Assembly (NCBI GenBank): GCA_947478405.1
Contig: CANJVX010000006.1
Coordinates: forward strand, 1-64,000
From: Beijerinckiaceae bacterium
Lineage (GTDB): Bacteria; Pseudomonadota; Alphaproteobacteria; Rhizobiales; Beijerinckiaceae
Length of the DNA stretch: 64,000 nucleotides
Direction: 5' to 3'
The notes under the pieces are model-generated. The model searched no databases. It had not been told where the DNA came from and was given only the letters and a program-made list of their open reading frames with translations. Each line of letters opens with the position of its first letter. The first letter of the stretch is position 1. Position numbers and translations under genes: made by a program. Positions 18,406-26,900 of the stretch are shown piece after piece.

Positions 18406-19389
18406 ATGCGTCTCATTCGCACAGCCATTGCCCTCGCCACTCTTTTTGCCGCGCCCGCTTTTGCGCAAACCAAAGTGACCGTCGTCACATTTGCTGGCGC
18501 CACCAACCTTCCCGTCTGGATTGCGATGGACAAGGGGCATTTCGCCAAACAGGGTTTGGACGTGACCCATGAAGTGACGCGCGGCTCAACCGCTGCCATC
18601 GAAGGAATGATGAGTGGCAAATATCAATTTGCCTCCACCGCTTTTGACAACACGATTGCCAATATCGAAGGCCAAGGCGATGTGTCGATTGCGGGTTTCG
18701 ATCTGGTCGGCATTGCAGGCATTCATTCCGGCATGAACAAGATTGTCGTTACGCCCGAGATCAAGAGCTTTGCCGATCTCAAGGGCAAGGTCGTTGCGAG
18801 TGACGCTTTGACCAGCGGTTATGGCCTTGTGCTCGTGCGCATTCTGGAAATGAACGGTTTGAAGCGCGAGCGCGATTTTTCAGCCCTTGCCGTGGGCTCC
18901 GGCCCCAACCGCTTGAAAGCCATGCTGGAAGGCAAGGCGCAGGCCGCCGCCCTGTCCTCGCCAGATGATATCGAAGCCAAGAAAGCGGGCATGCGTGTGC
19001 TGGCTGATGCGACCGAGATCATCGGCGCCTATCAGGGCTCGGCCTTTGTCGTGCGCCGCGCTTATGGCAAGGAACATGAGAAAGAAGTCGTCGCTTTTTT
19101 GCGCGCGATGATTATCGCCAGCGATGAAGTCTTTGCCGATAAAGCTGGCGCCATTGCCACGATGCGCGCGCGCATCAAGGGATTGTCGGCTGAAGATGCC
19201 GAAATCATCTATGGCGATATGACCGCAGGCAAAGGCGGGCTCAACAAGCGCGCGGCGATGAATATGGAAGGCGTGAAAACGCTGATCGCTTTGCGCAATG
19301 AATTGAGCGGCGCAAAGAAGATTGAGTCACCGATCAGCAAATATGTCGATCTCAGCTTTTATGAGAAGGCGCTGGCCGGCGTGAAATAA
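18406..19389 (+). CDS. ABC transporter substrate-binding protein, NitT/TauT/SsuA type
   Basis: A 327-residue periplasmic binding protein with signal peptide MRLIRTAIALATLFAAPAFA. The mature N-terminus TKVTVVTFAGATNLPVWIAMD, and KGHFAKQGLDVTHE, match the NMT1/THI5-like binding fold used for nitrate, taurine, sulfonates and thiamine precursors. The start at 18406 lies right after a REP-like palindrome; longer in-frame starts would be inside the repeat. No permease or ATPase gene adjoins it. A link to the preceding molybdenum hydroxylase is possible from orientation only. Confidence 0.88.
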   Translation: MRLIRTAIALATLFAAPAFAQTKVTVVTFAGATNLPVWIAMDKGHFAKQGLDVTHEVTRGSTAAIEGMMSGKYQFASTAFDNTIANIEGQGDVSIAGFDLVGIAGIHSGMNKIVVTPEIKSFADLKGKVVASDALTSGYGLVLVRILEMNGLKRERDFSALAVGSGPNRLKAMLEGKAQAAALSSPDDIEAKKAGMRVLADATEIIGAYQGSAFVVRRAYGKEHEKEVVAFLRAMIIASDEVFADKAGAIATMRARIKGLSAEDAEIIYGDMTAGKGGLNKRAAMNMEGVKTLIALRNELSGAKKIESPISKYVDLSFYEKALAGVK

Positions 19390-19405
19390 GTCCGCCACTG
19401 GGGCT

Positions 19406-19504
19406 GCAATCCAGAGGCCACTCTTGGGGCTTCTGGATTGCTTCGCTTTGCTCGCAATGACGGGCCCTCGTCAGTGCGAGGAGCGCAGCGACGAAGCAAT
19501 CCAG
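19406..19504. repeat. REP-like palindromic element, copy 3 (composite)
   Basis: One half-copy (GCAATCCAG...CTTCTGGATTGCTTCGC...CTCGCAATGACG) is followed directly by CGTCAGTGCGAGGAGCGCAGCGACGAAGCAATCCAG, so at least three arms lie head to head. It fills the convergent space between the binding-protein gene and ahpF. Confidence 0.82.
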
Positions 19505-19518
19505 TGACGGTGGACGCG

Positions 19519-21096
19519 TTAGGCGGCGGCCTTCACGTCTGCTGGCAGACGGATCAGATAATCAAAGGCTGACAGACCCGCCTTGGCGCCCTCGCCCAGA
19601 GCAATGATGATCTGCTTGTAGGGCGTGGTCGTGGCATCGCCGCCTGCAAAGACGCCGGGCAGTGAGGTGGCGCCATGCGCATCGACTTCGATTTCACCGC
19701 GCGGAGAAAGTGCCAGTGTGCCTTTCAGCCATTCGGTATTGGGCACAAGACCGATCTGCACGAAAATGCCTTCGAGTTCGAGGCTCTTGGCCTCGCCCGT
19801 GCCGCGATCCGTATAGGCCAGCGCGCTCACCTTGGAGCCATCGCCCAAAACTTCCGTCGTCTGCGCATTCATGACGACGGTGACATTGGGCAGCGAGTAG
19901 AGCTTGTTTTGCAAAATCGCATCCGCGCGCAGTTTCGTATCCCATTCGATCAATGTGACATGAGCCACAAGGCCTGCGAGATCGATGGCAGCTTCGACGC
20001 CTGAATTGCCGCCACCAATCACCGCCACGCGCTTGCCCTTGAACAAAGGCCCATCGCAATGCGGGCAATAGGCCACGCCCTTGTTGCGATATTGCTCTTC
20101 ACCCGGCACGTTCATCTGGCGCCAGCGTGCGCCGGTTGAAAGGATAAGCGTCTTGGCCTTCAGCGAAGCGCCATTGGCGAGTTTGATCTCGTGATAGCCG
20201 CCAGCAACAGAGGCCGGCACCAAAGTGGTTGCCATCTGTAGCCCCATAATGTCGACATCATATTCGCGCACATGCTGTTCGAGCTGGGCCGCAAGTTTCG
20301 GACCTTCCGTGTGTTGCACGGAGATGAAATTCTCAATGCCCATCGTATCGAGTACCTGGCCACCAAAACGCTCCGTCACCACACCCGTGCGAATGCCCTT
20401 GCGCGCTGTATAGACAGCGGCCGCCGCACCCGCAGGGCCACCGCCCACGATCAGCACTTCGAATGGCTCTTTGTGCTTGATGGCTTCGGCGGCACGATCA
20501 GCCGCACCCGTATCAAGCTTGGCCAGAATTTGTTCGAGCGACATGCGCCCTTGCGCAAAGGGCTCGCCATTCAGATAGACAGACGGCACAGCCATGATCT
20601 GTCGATCATCGACTTCCTTCTGGTTGAGCGCGCCATCAATGGCGACATGTTTGATATTCGCATTCAGCGCGCCCATCAGATTGAGCGCCTGCACGACATC
20701 GGGGCAATTCTGGCACGACAATGAGAAATAGGTCTCGAACACAAATGTGCCCTGCAAATTGCGGATCTGTTCCAGCACAGCCGCATCTTCTTTGGGGGGA
20801 TGACCGCCCACTTGCAGAAGTGCCAGGATCAGCGAGTTGAACTCGTGACCCATCGGCAGACCGGCAAAGGCCACGGCGATGTCTGAGCCCACGCGATTGA
20901 TGGCGAAAGAGGGCTTGCGCGCGTCAGCGCCATCGATGCGCAGAGAAATCTTGTCGGAGAGCGGCACGATATCTTCGAGCAGCTCTTTCATCTCCTGCGA
21001 TTTGGCGCTGTCATCGAGCGAGGCGACCAGTTCGATCGGCATTTGAATGCGCTCGAAATAGCTCTGCAACTGGCCCTTCAGATTGGCGTCTAACAT
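19519..21096 (-). CDS. ahpF: Alkyl hydroperoxide reductase subunit F (NADH-dependent AhpC reductase)
   Basis: A 525-residue flavoprotein disulfide reductase. The N-terminal thioredoxin-like double domain carries CQNC at residues 128-131. The FAD domain begins [21 protein letters not shown]. The second redox centre, [10 protein letters not shown]-like (YCPHCDG), is followed by the NADH-binding [19 protein letters not shown]. These match Escherichia coli AhpF in order and spacing. It reduces AhpC with NADH in the cytoplasm. ATG 21096 is preceded by GGAG and fits the family; the open frame upstream is not homologous. It lies downstream of ahpC in one operon, with a strong hairpin between them. 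Confidence 0.96.
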   Translation of the reverse strand: MLDANLKGQLQSYFERIQMPIELVASLDDSAKSQEMKELLEDIVPLSDKISLRIDGADARKPSFAINRVGSDIAVAFAGLPMGHEFNSLILALLQVGGHPPKEDAAVLEQIRNLQGTFVFETYFSLSCQNCPDVVQALNLMGALNANIKHVAIDGALNQKEVDDRQIMAVPSVYLNGEPFAQGRMSLEQILAKLDTGAADRAAEAIKHKEPFEVLIVGGGPAGAAAAVYTARKGIRTGVVTERFGGQVLDTMGIENFISVQHTEGPKLAAQLEQHVREYDVDIMGLQMATTLVPASVAGGYHEIKLANGASLKAKTLILSTGARWRQMNVPGEEQYRNKGVAYCPHCDGPLFKGKRVAVIGGGNSGVEAAIDLAGLVAHVTLIEWDTKLRADAILQNKLYSLPNVTVVMNAQTTEVLGDGSKVSALAYTDRGTGEAKSLELEGIFVQIGLVPNTEWLKGTLALSPRGEIEVDAHGATSLPGVFAGGDATTTPYKQIIIALGEGAKAGLSAFDYLIRLPADVKAAA

Positions 21097-21130
21097 GGGA
21101 GGCTCCGGAATTCTGTTTTGGAAGAGAAGG

Positions 21131-21157
21131 CCCCGAGCCTCATCAAAAGGCTCGGGG
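21131..21157 (-). promoter_or_regulatory. Hairpin between ahpC and ahpF
   Basis: CCCCGAGCC and GGCTCGGGG form a nine-base-pair perfect stem with a nine-base loop in the ahpC-ahpF intergenic RNA. There is no long U run after it, so partial termination or mRNA stabilisation, giving more AhpC than AhpF, is more likely than full termination. Confidence 0.65.
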
Positions 21158-21206
21158 ACAAGGATCGCGCTCAGGGGCAGAGCGCAATCCCGCTTGCGTA
21201 TGGGAC

Positions 21207-21770
21207 TTAGATCTTGCCGACGAGGTCGAGCGACGGGGCGAGTGTCTTCTCGCCCTCCTGCCACTTGGCCGGGCAGACTTCACCCGGATGCGAAGCGACA
21301 TACTGAGCGGCCTTGATCTTGCGCAGCAGTTCGGAGGCCGAGCGGCCAACGCCACCCGCGGTGATTTCAACAATCTGGATCTTGCCCTGCGGATCGACAA
21401 CGAATGTGCCGCGATCAGCAAGACCCGCCGCTTCGATCAGCACGTCGAAGTTGCGCGAGAGCTGCGTCGTCGGGTCGCCAACCATCGTGTACTGGATCTT
21501 CTTGATGGCGGGCGATGTGTCGTGCCAGGCTTTGTGCGCGAAATGCGTGTCGGTGGAGACCGAGTAGATTTCGACGCCGAGCTTCTGGAATTCGGCATAA
21601 TTGTCGGCGAGGTCTTCGAGCTCGGTCGGGCAGACGAAGGTGAAGTCAGCCGGGTAGAAGAACACAACGGACCACTTGCCGTGCAGCGACTGGTCGGTCA
21701 CTTCGATGAACTTGCCGCCCTTAAGGGCTTGGGCTTTGAATGGCTTAATCTGTGAACCGATCAGCGACAT
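21207..21770 (-). CDS. ahpC: Alkyl hydroperoxide reductase subunit C (typical 2-Cys peroxiredoxin)
   Basis: A 187-residue peroxiredoxin of the AhpC class. The peroxidatic Cys47 is in [13 protein letters not shown] and the resolving Cys166 in [10 protein letters not shown], the spacing of the enterobacterial enzyme. It reduces hydrogen peroxide, organic peroxides and peroxynitrite, and is recycled by AhpF encoded downstream. The gene is divergent from oxyR over a 140-base AT-rich region that carries inverted CGATTA repeats. Confidence 0.97.
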   Translation of the reverse strand: MSLIGSQIKPFKAQALKGGKFIEVTDQSLHGKWSVVFFYPADFTFVCPTELEDLADNYAEFQKLGVEIYSVSTDTHFAHKAWHDTSPAIKKIQYTMVGDPTTQLSRNFDVLIEAAGLADRGTFVVDPQGKIQIVEITAGGVGRSASELLRKIKAAQYVASHPGEVCPAKWQEGEKTLAPSLDLVGKI

Positions 21771-21872
21771 GCGTTTTCTCCTAGGCTGTGATGTGGGATG
21801 GCAGCGCCACCCCGTTTGAAGTCGACTTGGGTGGTGTAGCCGGATTTACCAAGCTGAAAAAGTGAATTATTT

Positions 21873-21900
21873 CGATTATTTTAATCGTATAAATCGATTA
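21873..21900. promoter_or_regulatory. Candidate OxyR operator in the ahpC-oxyR intergenic region
   Basis: Three half-sites, CGATTA-N3-TAATCG-N7-CGATTA, form two inverted repeats ending ten bases before the oxyR start codon. LysR-type regulators bind T-N11-A palindromes, and the position suits both autoregulation and ahpC activation. The assignment is inferred from position and symmetry alone. Confidence 0.55.
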
Positions 21901-21910
21901 CTGTACGAGA

Positions 21911-22816
21911 ATGAAAATTCTCCCGACCTTTCGGCAATTGCGTTTCCTTGTGGCCGTCGTCGACCATTGCCACTTCGGCAAGGCGGCGGAGACCTGTTTG
22001 GTGGGGCAATCGACCCTCTCAGCCGGAATTCAGGAACTTGAGCTGGTTCTGGGCGTGCGCCTGTTGGAACGCACGAAACGCTCCGTAGTGCCAACGCCCA
22101 TTGGGCGTGACATAGCCGAGCGCGCCCGCGGCCTGCTCTCAGGCGCTGAAGATCTCGTCGATACAGCTTTGGCGGCACAGGACCCGCTGTCTGGGCCTTT
22201 GCATCTAGGCCTCATCCCAACCGTTGGACCCTTCATTCTGCCGCGCATCATGCCGCCTCTGCGCCAAGCCATGCCGGAAATGAAATTCTATCTGCGTGAA
22301 GAACAAACGGCCGTGCTGCTGTCGCGCCTTGAAGAAGGCGAGGTTGATGCAGCCATTATCGCCCTGCCCTATTCGGGTAATTTTGAATCGATTGAAATCG
22401 CGCGCGACCGATTCTGGGTTGTCTATCCCAAGGGTCATGCCTTCACCGGGCGCGATGACATTTTGCCCCGCGAGATTGCAGGTGAGGAATTACTGTTACT
22501 CGAAGATGGGCATTGCTTACGCGACCATGCGCTAGCTGCCTGCTCGCTCGAAGGCGCACGACGCAATATTGCCTTTCAAGGCACGAGCCTGCACACATTG
22601 GTGCAAATGGTCGCCAGTGGATTGGGCGTGACATTACTGCCGCAAATGGCGGTCGAAGGCGGCTTGTTGCGCGGGCTCGATGTTGGCTGCTCGCCTCTGT
22701 CAGGCGAACAGAATTTTCGCCGCATTGGCCTTGCCTTCCGCGCAACGTCAGGAAGACGGGCCACATTTCAACATCTGGCCAAGGAAATGAGCTTCCGGCT
22801 GGCACCAGCCCTGTGA
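21911..22816 (+). CDS. oxyR: OxyR-type hydrogen peroxide sensor (LysR family)
   Basis: A 301-residue LysR-type regulator. The helix-turn-helix covers residues 1-60 (FRQLRFLVAVVDHCHFGKAA). The redox pair Cys202 and Cys211, in GHCLRDHALAAC, has the nine-residue spacing of Cys199/Cys208 in enterobacterial OxyR, where a disulfide switches on transcription. TSLHTLVQMVASGLGVTLLPQMA is the typical OxyR effector-domain signature. Divergent transcription from ahpC-ahpF supports the call. Confidence 0.95.
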   Translation: MKILPTFRQLRFLVAVVDHCHFGKAAETCLVGQSTLSAGIQELELVLGVRLLERTKRSVVPTPIGRDIAERARGLLSGAEDLVDTALAAQDPLSGPLHLGLIPTVGPFILPRIMPPLRQAMPEMKFYLREEQTAVLLSRLEEGEVDAAIIALPYSGNFESIEIARDRFWVVYPKGHAFTGRDDILPREIAGEELLLLEDGHCLRDHALAACSLEGARRNIAFQGTSLHTLVQMVASGLGVTLLPQMAVEGGLLRGLDVGCSPLSGEQNFRRIGLAFRATSGRRATFQHLAKEMSFRLAPAL

Positions 22817-22902
22817 ATGAACATTATTGTAACCCCCATTCATACACGCCTTAGCAGAGAGTGGTGGCCTTACATCAGGCCATTGGGCGGGGCTGAGACC
22901 AC

Positions 22903-23250
22903 ATGATGAAAAGATCAATGCTGATTGGGCTCGCGCTGGCGACCATCGCTTTGCCGGCGCAAGCCGGCGTTATGACGCTCTCCTGCGGCAGCGGCGCATC
23001 CACTTATGAACTGATGATTGATGATGATCGCGGCGTCATGACATCGACTGTGACGGCGACAGGTGCCGTCACACAACTCGTGGTCCGCGGCATCAAGCGA
23101 GAGAATGGCAGCATGTTTGCGCGCGGTTACATAAGTGGGCGCGGCACTGAATTTGAATTCAATTACAAATATTTCGGTCAAATGTCTTATCTCTTCGGCA
23201 ATGGTGGCAAGCGTAGTGATGAGTGCCGTCTGGTGAGCGATGACCGCTGA
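22903..23250 (+). CDS. Small secreted hypothetical protein
   Basis: A 115-residue protein with a clear signal peptide (MMKRSMLIGLALATIALPAQA). The mature part is short, rich in Gly, Ser and Thr, with two cysteines (near LSCGSG and DECRLV) that could form one disulfide bond in the periplasm. It probably folds as a small beta-rich domain. No family is recognised. It is the only gene between oxyR and a REP-like repeat. Confidence 0.7.
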   Translation: MMKRSMLIGLALATIALPAQAGVMTLSCGSGASTYELMIDDDRGVMTSTVTATGAVTQLVVRGIKRENGSMFARGYISGRGTEFEFNYKYFGQMSYLFGNGGKRSDECRLVSDDR

Positions 23251-23267
23251 ACAACAACGCTCCGGCC

Positions 23268-23370
23268 CGTCATTTCGAGGAGCCGAAGGCGACGTGGCAA
23301 TCCAGACTCACAGAACAAATGTGTCGATCTGATCGTTTTCTGGATTGCTTCGCTCCGCTCGCAAGGGCGG
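23268..23370. repeat. REP-like palindromic element, copy 4
   Basis: CGTCATTTCGAGGAGC...GTGGCAATCCAG and CTGGATTGCTTCGCTCCGCTCGCAAGGGCGG form a hairpin with a longer loop of about 40 bases. It follows the small secreted-protein gene. Confidence 0.8.
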
Positions 23371-23484
23371 CGGAAGGGATGCGGGCACCAAATAAAACTC
23401 TTTAGATACAATATATTAGACTAATAGAGGCCAGATGTCGAAAACCCGCTTGCCTTTTTATTAGAAATATCTAAATTAGATTTT

Positions 23485-23829
23485 ATGCATATAGAGCAAC
23501 TTCTCCCCAAGGCCGAACAGGCCGAAGCCTTCCTGAAGGCACTGGCCAACAAACATCGCTTGATGGTGTTGTGCGAATTGCATCAGGGCGAACGGTCCGT
23601 TGGAACTCTGATGGACGCCGTGGGTTTAAGTCAATCGGCTCTGTCGCAGCATCTCGCCAAATTGCGCGAAGACAAACTCGTCGTCACGCGGCGCGATGCG
23701 CAGACGATCTATTACGCGCTGGCCAACGACGATGCCTCGCGCGTGATGGCCGTTCTGTACGAGCTTTTCTGCGCAGAGAAACCTGTACAGATTCCGACCA
23801 AGACCCAAGCAAAAGGAAATACCAAATGA
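23485..23829 (+). CDS. ArsR family regulator, probable persulfide/sulfide sensor (BigR/SqrR type)
   Basis: A 114-residue winged-helix repressor (GLSQSALSQHLAKLREDKLV is the recognition region). It has only two cysteines, Cys30 (VLCELHQG) and Cys96 (ELFCAEK), 66 residues apart. That is exactly the spacing of the redox pair Cys41/Cys107 in SqrR and similar to BigR, which form a disulfide or tetrasulfide on exposure to persulfides and release DNA. It overlaps the YeeE/YedE gene by four bases (ATGA), just as bigR precedes such transporters. The AT-rich region before it (23402-23484), with repeats of TAGATT/AATCTA type, probably holds its operator. Confidence 0.88.
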   Translation: MHIEQLLPKAEQAEAFLKALANKHRLMVLCELHQGERSVGTLMDAVGLSQSALSQHLAKLREDKLVVTRRDAQTIYYALANDDASRVMAVLYELFCAEKPVQIPTKTQAKGNTK

Positions 23830-24383
23830 GTATGGCAACATTGGACAGTTCGGGCACGCGCGCAGGAGCGTCTCGCCTCGACTGGACACCCTATCTCGCT
23901 GGCGCCGGTATTGGCGTTTTGAGCTGGATCGCTTTCGCCATCGCCAAAGATCCGATTGGCGTTACAACGGCCTATGGCCGCCTCGCGGGTGAAGTCGCCA
24001 TCCCGCTTCTGGGAAGCGAAACCGTTGCCAATAACACCTATTGGAAAATTGCGCCCTTCGCCTTTGATTACGGCGTTCTCTTTCTCCTCGGCATCATGAT
24101 CGGCGCTTTCGTCTCCGCCATCATGTCCGGCACGTTCAAAATCGAACTTGTGCCCGACGTCTGGAAGCAAGAAATGGGCGCCTCTGTTTGGAAGCGCTTT
24201 ACCTATGCGTTTCTGGGTGGCGTGATCGTCATGTATGGCGCGCGGCTTGCGGGCGGTTGCACCAGCGGCCACGGCATTTCTGGTGGATTGCAGCTGGCTG
24301 TGTCCAGCTGGCTCTTTCTCGCGGTGATGTTTGCCACAGGCCTCATCGCCTCTTTCGTTCTGTTCCACACCAAGAAAGCTTGA
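23826..24383 (+). CDS. YeeE/YedE family sulfur transporter, first half
   Basis: A 185-residue membrane protein with about four hydrophobic segments. The motif GARLAGGCTSGHGISGG, with its conserved Cys near residue 145, lies on the thiosulfate pathway in the YeeE (TsuA) structure. Here the single-chain transporter is split, and the next gene supplies the other half. The start overlaps the regulator stop codon. It likely imports or exports thiosulfate or a related reduced sulfur compound under sulfide control. Confidence 0.9.
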   Translation: MSMATLDSSGTRAGASRLDWTPYLAGAGIGVLSWIAFAIAKDPIGVTTAYGRLAGEVAIPLLGSETVANNTYWKIAPFAFDYGVLFLLGIMIGAFVSAIMSGTFKIELVPDVWKQEMGASVWKRFTYAFLGGVIVMYGARLAGGCTSGHGISGGLQLAVSSWLFLAVMFATGLIASFVLFHTKKA

Positions 24384-24394
24384 GGAGCACAATC

Positions 24395-24943
24395 ATGACT
24401 GACTTCTTTGCTCCGGGCAGCATAGCGCTTGCCCTTCTTATCGGCGCAGCCTTTGGTTTTCTTTTGCACCGCGGTCGCGTGACGAGCTGCAATGTGATTG
24501 AAAACCAGTTCCGCCTGAAAGATTACACCGTGCTGAAAGTCATGCTGACAGCCATCATCGTGGGTGGCGTTGGCGTGATGGCGCTGGCAGATGCCAATCT
24601 CGCCAAATATGCCGTGAAAGATACAAATCTTCTGGGTGTCGCTCTGGGCGCAGGCCTTTTTGGCATTGGTATGGTGTTTTACGGCTATTGCCCGGGCACC
24701 GGCCTTGCCGCCATCGCGACAGGCAGTGTGCATGCGCTGGTGGGCGCGCTTGGCATGATCGCGGGCGGAATTCTCTTCGCTCTGTCCTTCGACTGGGTGA
24801 AAGCCAACATCCTGACGGTCGGCGCCTATGGCAAAATCCGCCTGCCCGACGTGACAGGGGTTCCAGCTCCGGTCTGGTTTGCAGGACTTGCGCTTCTCAG
24901 CGTCGCCTTTTTTGTCTGGGCAGAGAGGCGGGAAAGCCGCTAA
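24395..24943 (+). CDS. YeeE/YedE family sulfur transporter, second half (DUF6691)
   Basis: A 182-residue membrane protein of about five segments. Cys in HRGRVTSCNVIE and in GYCPGTGLAAIATG correspond to the later pair of pore cysteines in single-chain YeeE proteins. ATG 24395 follows GAGGAG, eleven bases after the first half ends, so the two are co-expressed and probably associate. A perfect hairpin follows the stop. Confidence 0.9.
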   Translation: MTDFFAPGSIALALLIGAAFGFLLHRGRVTSCNVIENQFRLKDYTVLKVMLTAIIVGGVGVMALADANLAKYAVKDTNLLGVALGAGLFGIGMVFYGYCPGTGLAAIATGSVHALVGALGMIAGGILFALSFDWVKANILTVGAYGKIRLPDVTGVPAPVWFAGLALLSVAFFVWAERRESR

Positions 24944-24963
24944 ACTCGCCCCCAACGAGAAGA

Positions 24964-24988
24964 AAGCGTCGGCCTCAGGCCGACGCTT
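24964..24988. terminator. Perfect 11-bp hairpin after the YeeE/YedE pair
   Basis: AAGCGTCGGCC/GGCCGACGCTT with a three-base loop. No U tract follows, and it sits only 20 bases before the methyltransferase start. It is either a weak terminator separating the transporter genes from downstream ones or an RNA-stabilising element. Confidence 0.6.
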
Positions 24989-25008
24989 CCAAATTGGGGA
25001 AGCGAAAG

Positions 25009-25614
25009 ATGAGCGAACACGACCGGTGGCAGGGCCGCTACGCGGCGCCTGACTATATTTTCGGCCAAGAACCGAACGTTTTTCTCGCAGCTCAAAAACA
25101 TCTTCTGCCGACAAGCGGCAAAGCTCTGGCAGTGGCCGATGGCGAGGCGCGCAATGGCGTCTGGCTGGCTCAGCAAAGGCTCGATGTCCTCTCCATCGAC
25201 TTCTCTTCCAATGCACAAAACAAGGCCCGCACGCTGGCCAAGAGCCGCGGTATCAACATCACACTCGAATGTGTGGATGTGCATGCCTGGCCCTATCCGG
25301 AAAATACATTCGATGTGGTTGTCGAAATTTTCACGCAATTTTCGACGCCCGAAGAACGCACACTCAAATGGGATGGTATGATACGCTGCCTGAAGCCCGG
25401 TGGGCTTCTGCTGCTCGAAGGTTACACACCCAAACAACTCGAGTATAAGACCGGCGGCCCGAAAGAGATCGAGCGGCTTTACACACGCGCCATGCTCGAA
25501 AAAGGTTTCGCCAAACTCTCGCGCTTCGAGATCAAGGAATATGACACACACATGTCCGAAGGCGCAGGGCACGCCGGCATGGCAGCAGTGATCGATCTCA
25601 TCGGCACCAAATAA
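25009..25614 (+). CDS. Class I SAM-dependent methyltransferase (TehB-like)
   Basis: A 201-residue methyltransferase. The SAM-binding first motif is degenerate (ALAVADGEARNGVWLAQQ), then acidic VLSIDFSSNA, and FDVVVEIFTQF. The architecture resembles TehB-type enzymes that methylate tellurite, thiols or small sulfur compounds. It follows the sulfide-sensor/transporter genes on the same strand, so thiol or sulfide methylation is an attractive guess. ATG 25009 is preceded by GGGGAAGCG. Confidence 0.82.
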   Translation: MSEHDRWQGRYAAPDYIFGQEPNVFLAAQKHLLPTSGKALAVADGEARNGVWLAQQRLDVLSIDFSSNAQNKARTLAKSRGINITLECVDVHAWPYPENTFDVVVEIFTQFSTPEERTLKWDGMIRCLKPGGLLLLEGYTPKQLEYKTGGPKEIERLYTRAMLEKGFAKLSRFEIKEYDTHMSEGAGHAGMAAVIDLIGTK

Positions 25615-25629
25615 TAAAACCAAGAAACG

Positions 25630-26877
25630 ATGGAACCGAAGATGAAAGTGCCTGCGCTAATCAAGAAGAATGTCGCGCTGTTTTCCATGTCGCAAAGCTT
25701 TACGGGCGCGGGAATGCAGTTTTCTTATGGCTTTGGTCCGCTGATGGTACAAACGCTCACCGGCTCTCCGGAGCTTGCTGGGCTTTCCGTCGGGCTGGTC
25801 GGGATCAGCCGTTTTCTCGTCGCCTATCCGATGGGAAAGATCACCGATTCTTTCGGCCGCAAACGCGGCATTTACCTTGGCCTGACGCTGGCACTCGCTG
25901 GGAGCCTGACGTTGGGCAGCGCCATGATCGTCCATTCCCTCTTTCTCTTCATTGCCGGACTCTTGCTATTTGGGATGGGCATGAATGGCGCGCAGCAAAT
26001 GCGCGTGGGCGTCACCGACATGTTCCCCGCCCCCATGCGCGCGCAGGCTCTGGGCTATCTGGCACTCGGATCGCTCTTCAGTCTGCTGCTGAGCCCATCA
26101 ATGGTGAGCATTGCTGATCGGATTGCGACAGCCACAGGCGCTGATCCGCTCGGCTTACCCTGGTTTTTCTTGCCGGTTCTCATCATTGGTGGCGCGATCT
26201 GTGTCAGCTTCGTCAAGCCTGATCCGAAAGTGATAGGCATGAACCTGCGCGATTATTGGCCGGATCTACCGCCCTCAACCAAGAAAGAAGCCCCGGCAAA
26301 CACAAGCTTCACTGCGCGCCGGCTGCTAGCAGATCCATCTATCAGACTCGCAATCATTTCCAATTGCGCGAGCACTGGTAATATGTCGATTGTCATGGTG
26401 CTGACATCGCTGGTTCTCCACAATCATGGGCATTCCTTATTCGAGATCGCTGTGTCGCATACATTTCATTCCGCTGGCATGTTTGCCTTTACAATTCCGC
26501 TGGGTAAACTCGCCGACCGCTATGGTCGCTCGCGCATCATGTTCCCCGGCGTCTTCGTCTCGCTGATCGGCGCCGCGCTTGTCGCTTTCACGCCCAACAT
26601 GATCACGGTAACTCTGGGCACATTTCTTGTTGGCTTTGGATGGGCTGGTGCCAATGTCGCAGCCACCGCCTATATAGCGGGCAAAGTACAGACTTCAGAA
26701 CGTGGCCGCGCCATTGGCGTGAATGATTCTTTCGCAGGAGCGAGCACGATTTTTGCAGCCTTTGTGACAGGCCCATTGATTGCAGCAGCTGGCATGCCTG
26801 CAGCCGGACTGACGGCCATTCTGCTGGCGGTACTGCCCTTCATTCTGCGTGCTGTCAGTGGGCCCATGAAAGAATAA
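25630..26877 (+). CDS. Major facilitator superfamily transporter
   Basis: A 415-residue protein with about twelve hydrophobic segments and the MFS loop 2-3 motif GKITDSFGRKRGIYLG near residue 75; the second half repeats it as GKLADRYGRSRIMFPG. Drug/metabolite or organic-acid transport is likely. Starts at 25630 and 25642 are both possible. It follows the methyltransferase by 15 bases and precedes the carboxymuconolactone-decarboxylase-like gene by 23, so it is probably in the same transcript. Confidence 0.9.
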   Translation: MEPKMKVPALIKKNVALFSMSQSFTGAGMQFSYGFGPLMVQTLTGSPELAGLSVGLVGISRFLVAYPMGKITDSFGRKRGIYLGLTLALAGSLTLGSAMIVHSLFLFIAGLLLFGMGMNGAQQMRVGVTDMFPAPMRAQALGYLALGSLFSLLLSPSMVSIADRIATATGADPLGLPWFFLPVLIIGGAICVSFVKPDPKVIGMNLRDYWPDLPPSTKKEAPANTSFTARRLLADPSIRLAIISNCASTGNMSIVMVLTSLVLHNHGHSLFEIAVSHTFHSAGMFAFTIPLGKLADRYGRSRIMFPGVFVSLIGAALVAFTPNMITVTLGTFLVGFGWAGANVAATAYIAGKVQTSERGRAIGVNDSFAGASTIFAAFVTGPLIAAAGMPAAGLTAILLAVLPFILRAVSGPMKE

Positions 26878-26900
26878 ATGAAAATACGGGAGGACATAAA

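Noticed and set aside
24203-25216. 337-codon open frame on the minus strand
   Set aside because: Runs against the YeeE/YedE pair and the methyltransferase gene, all of which have good homology on the plus strand.
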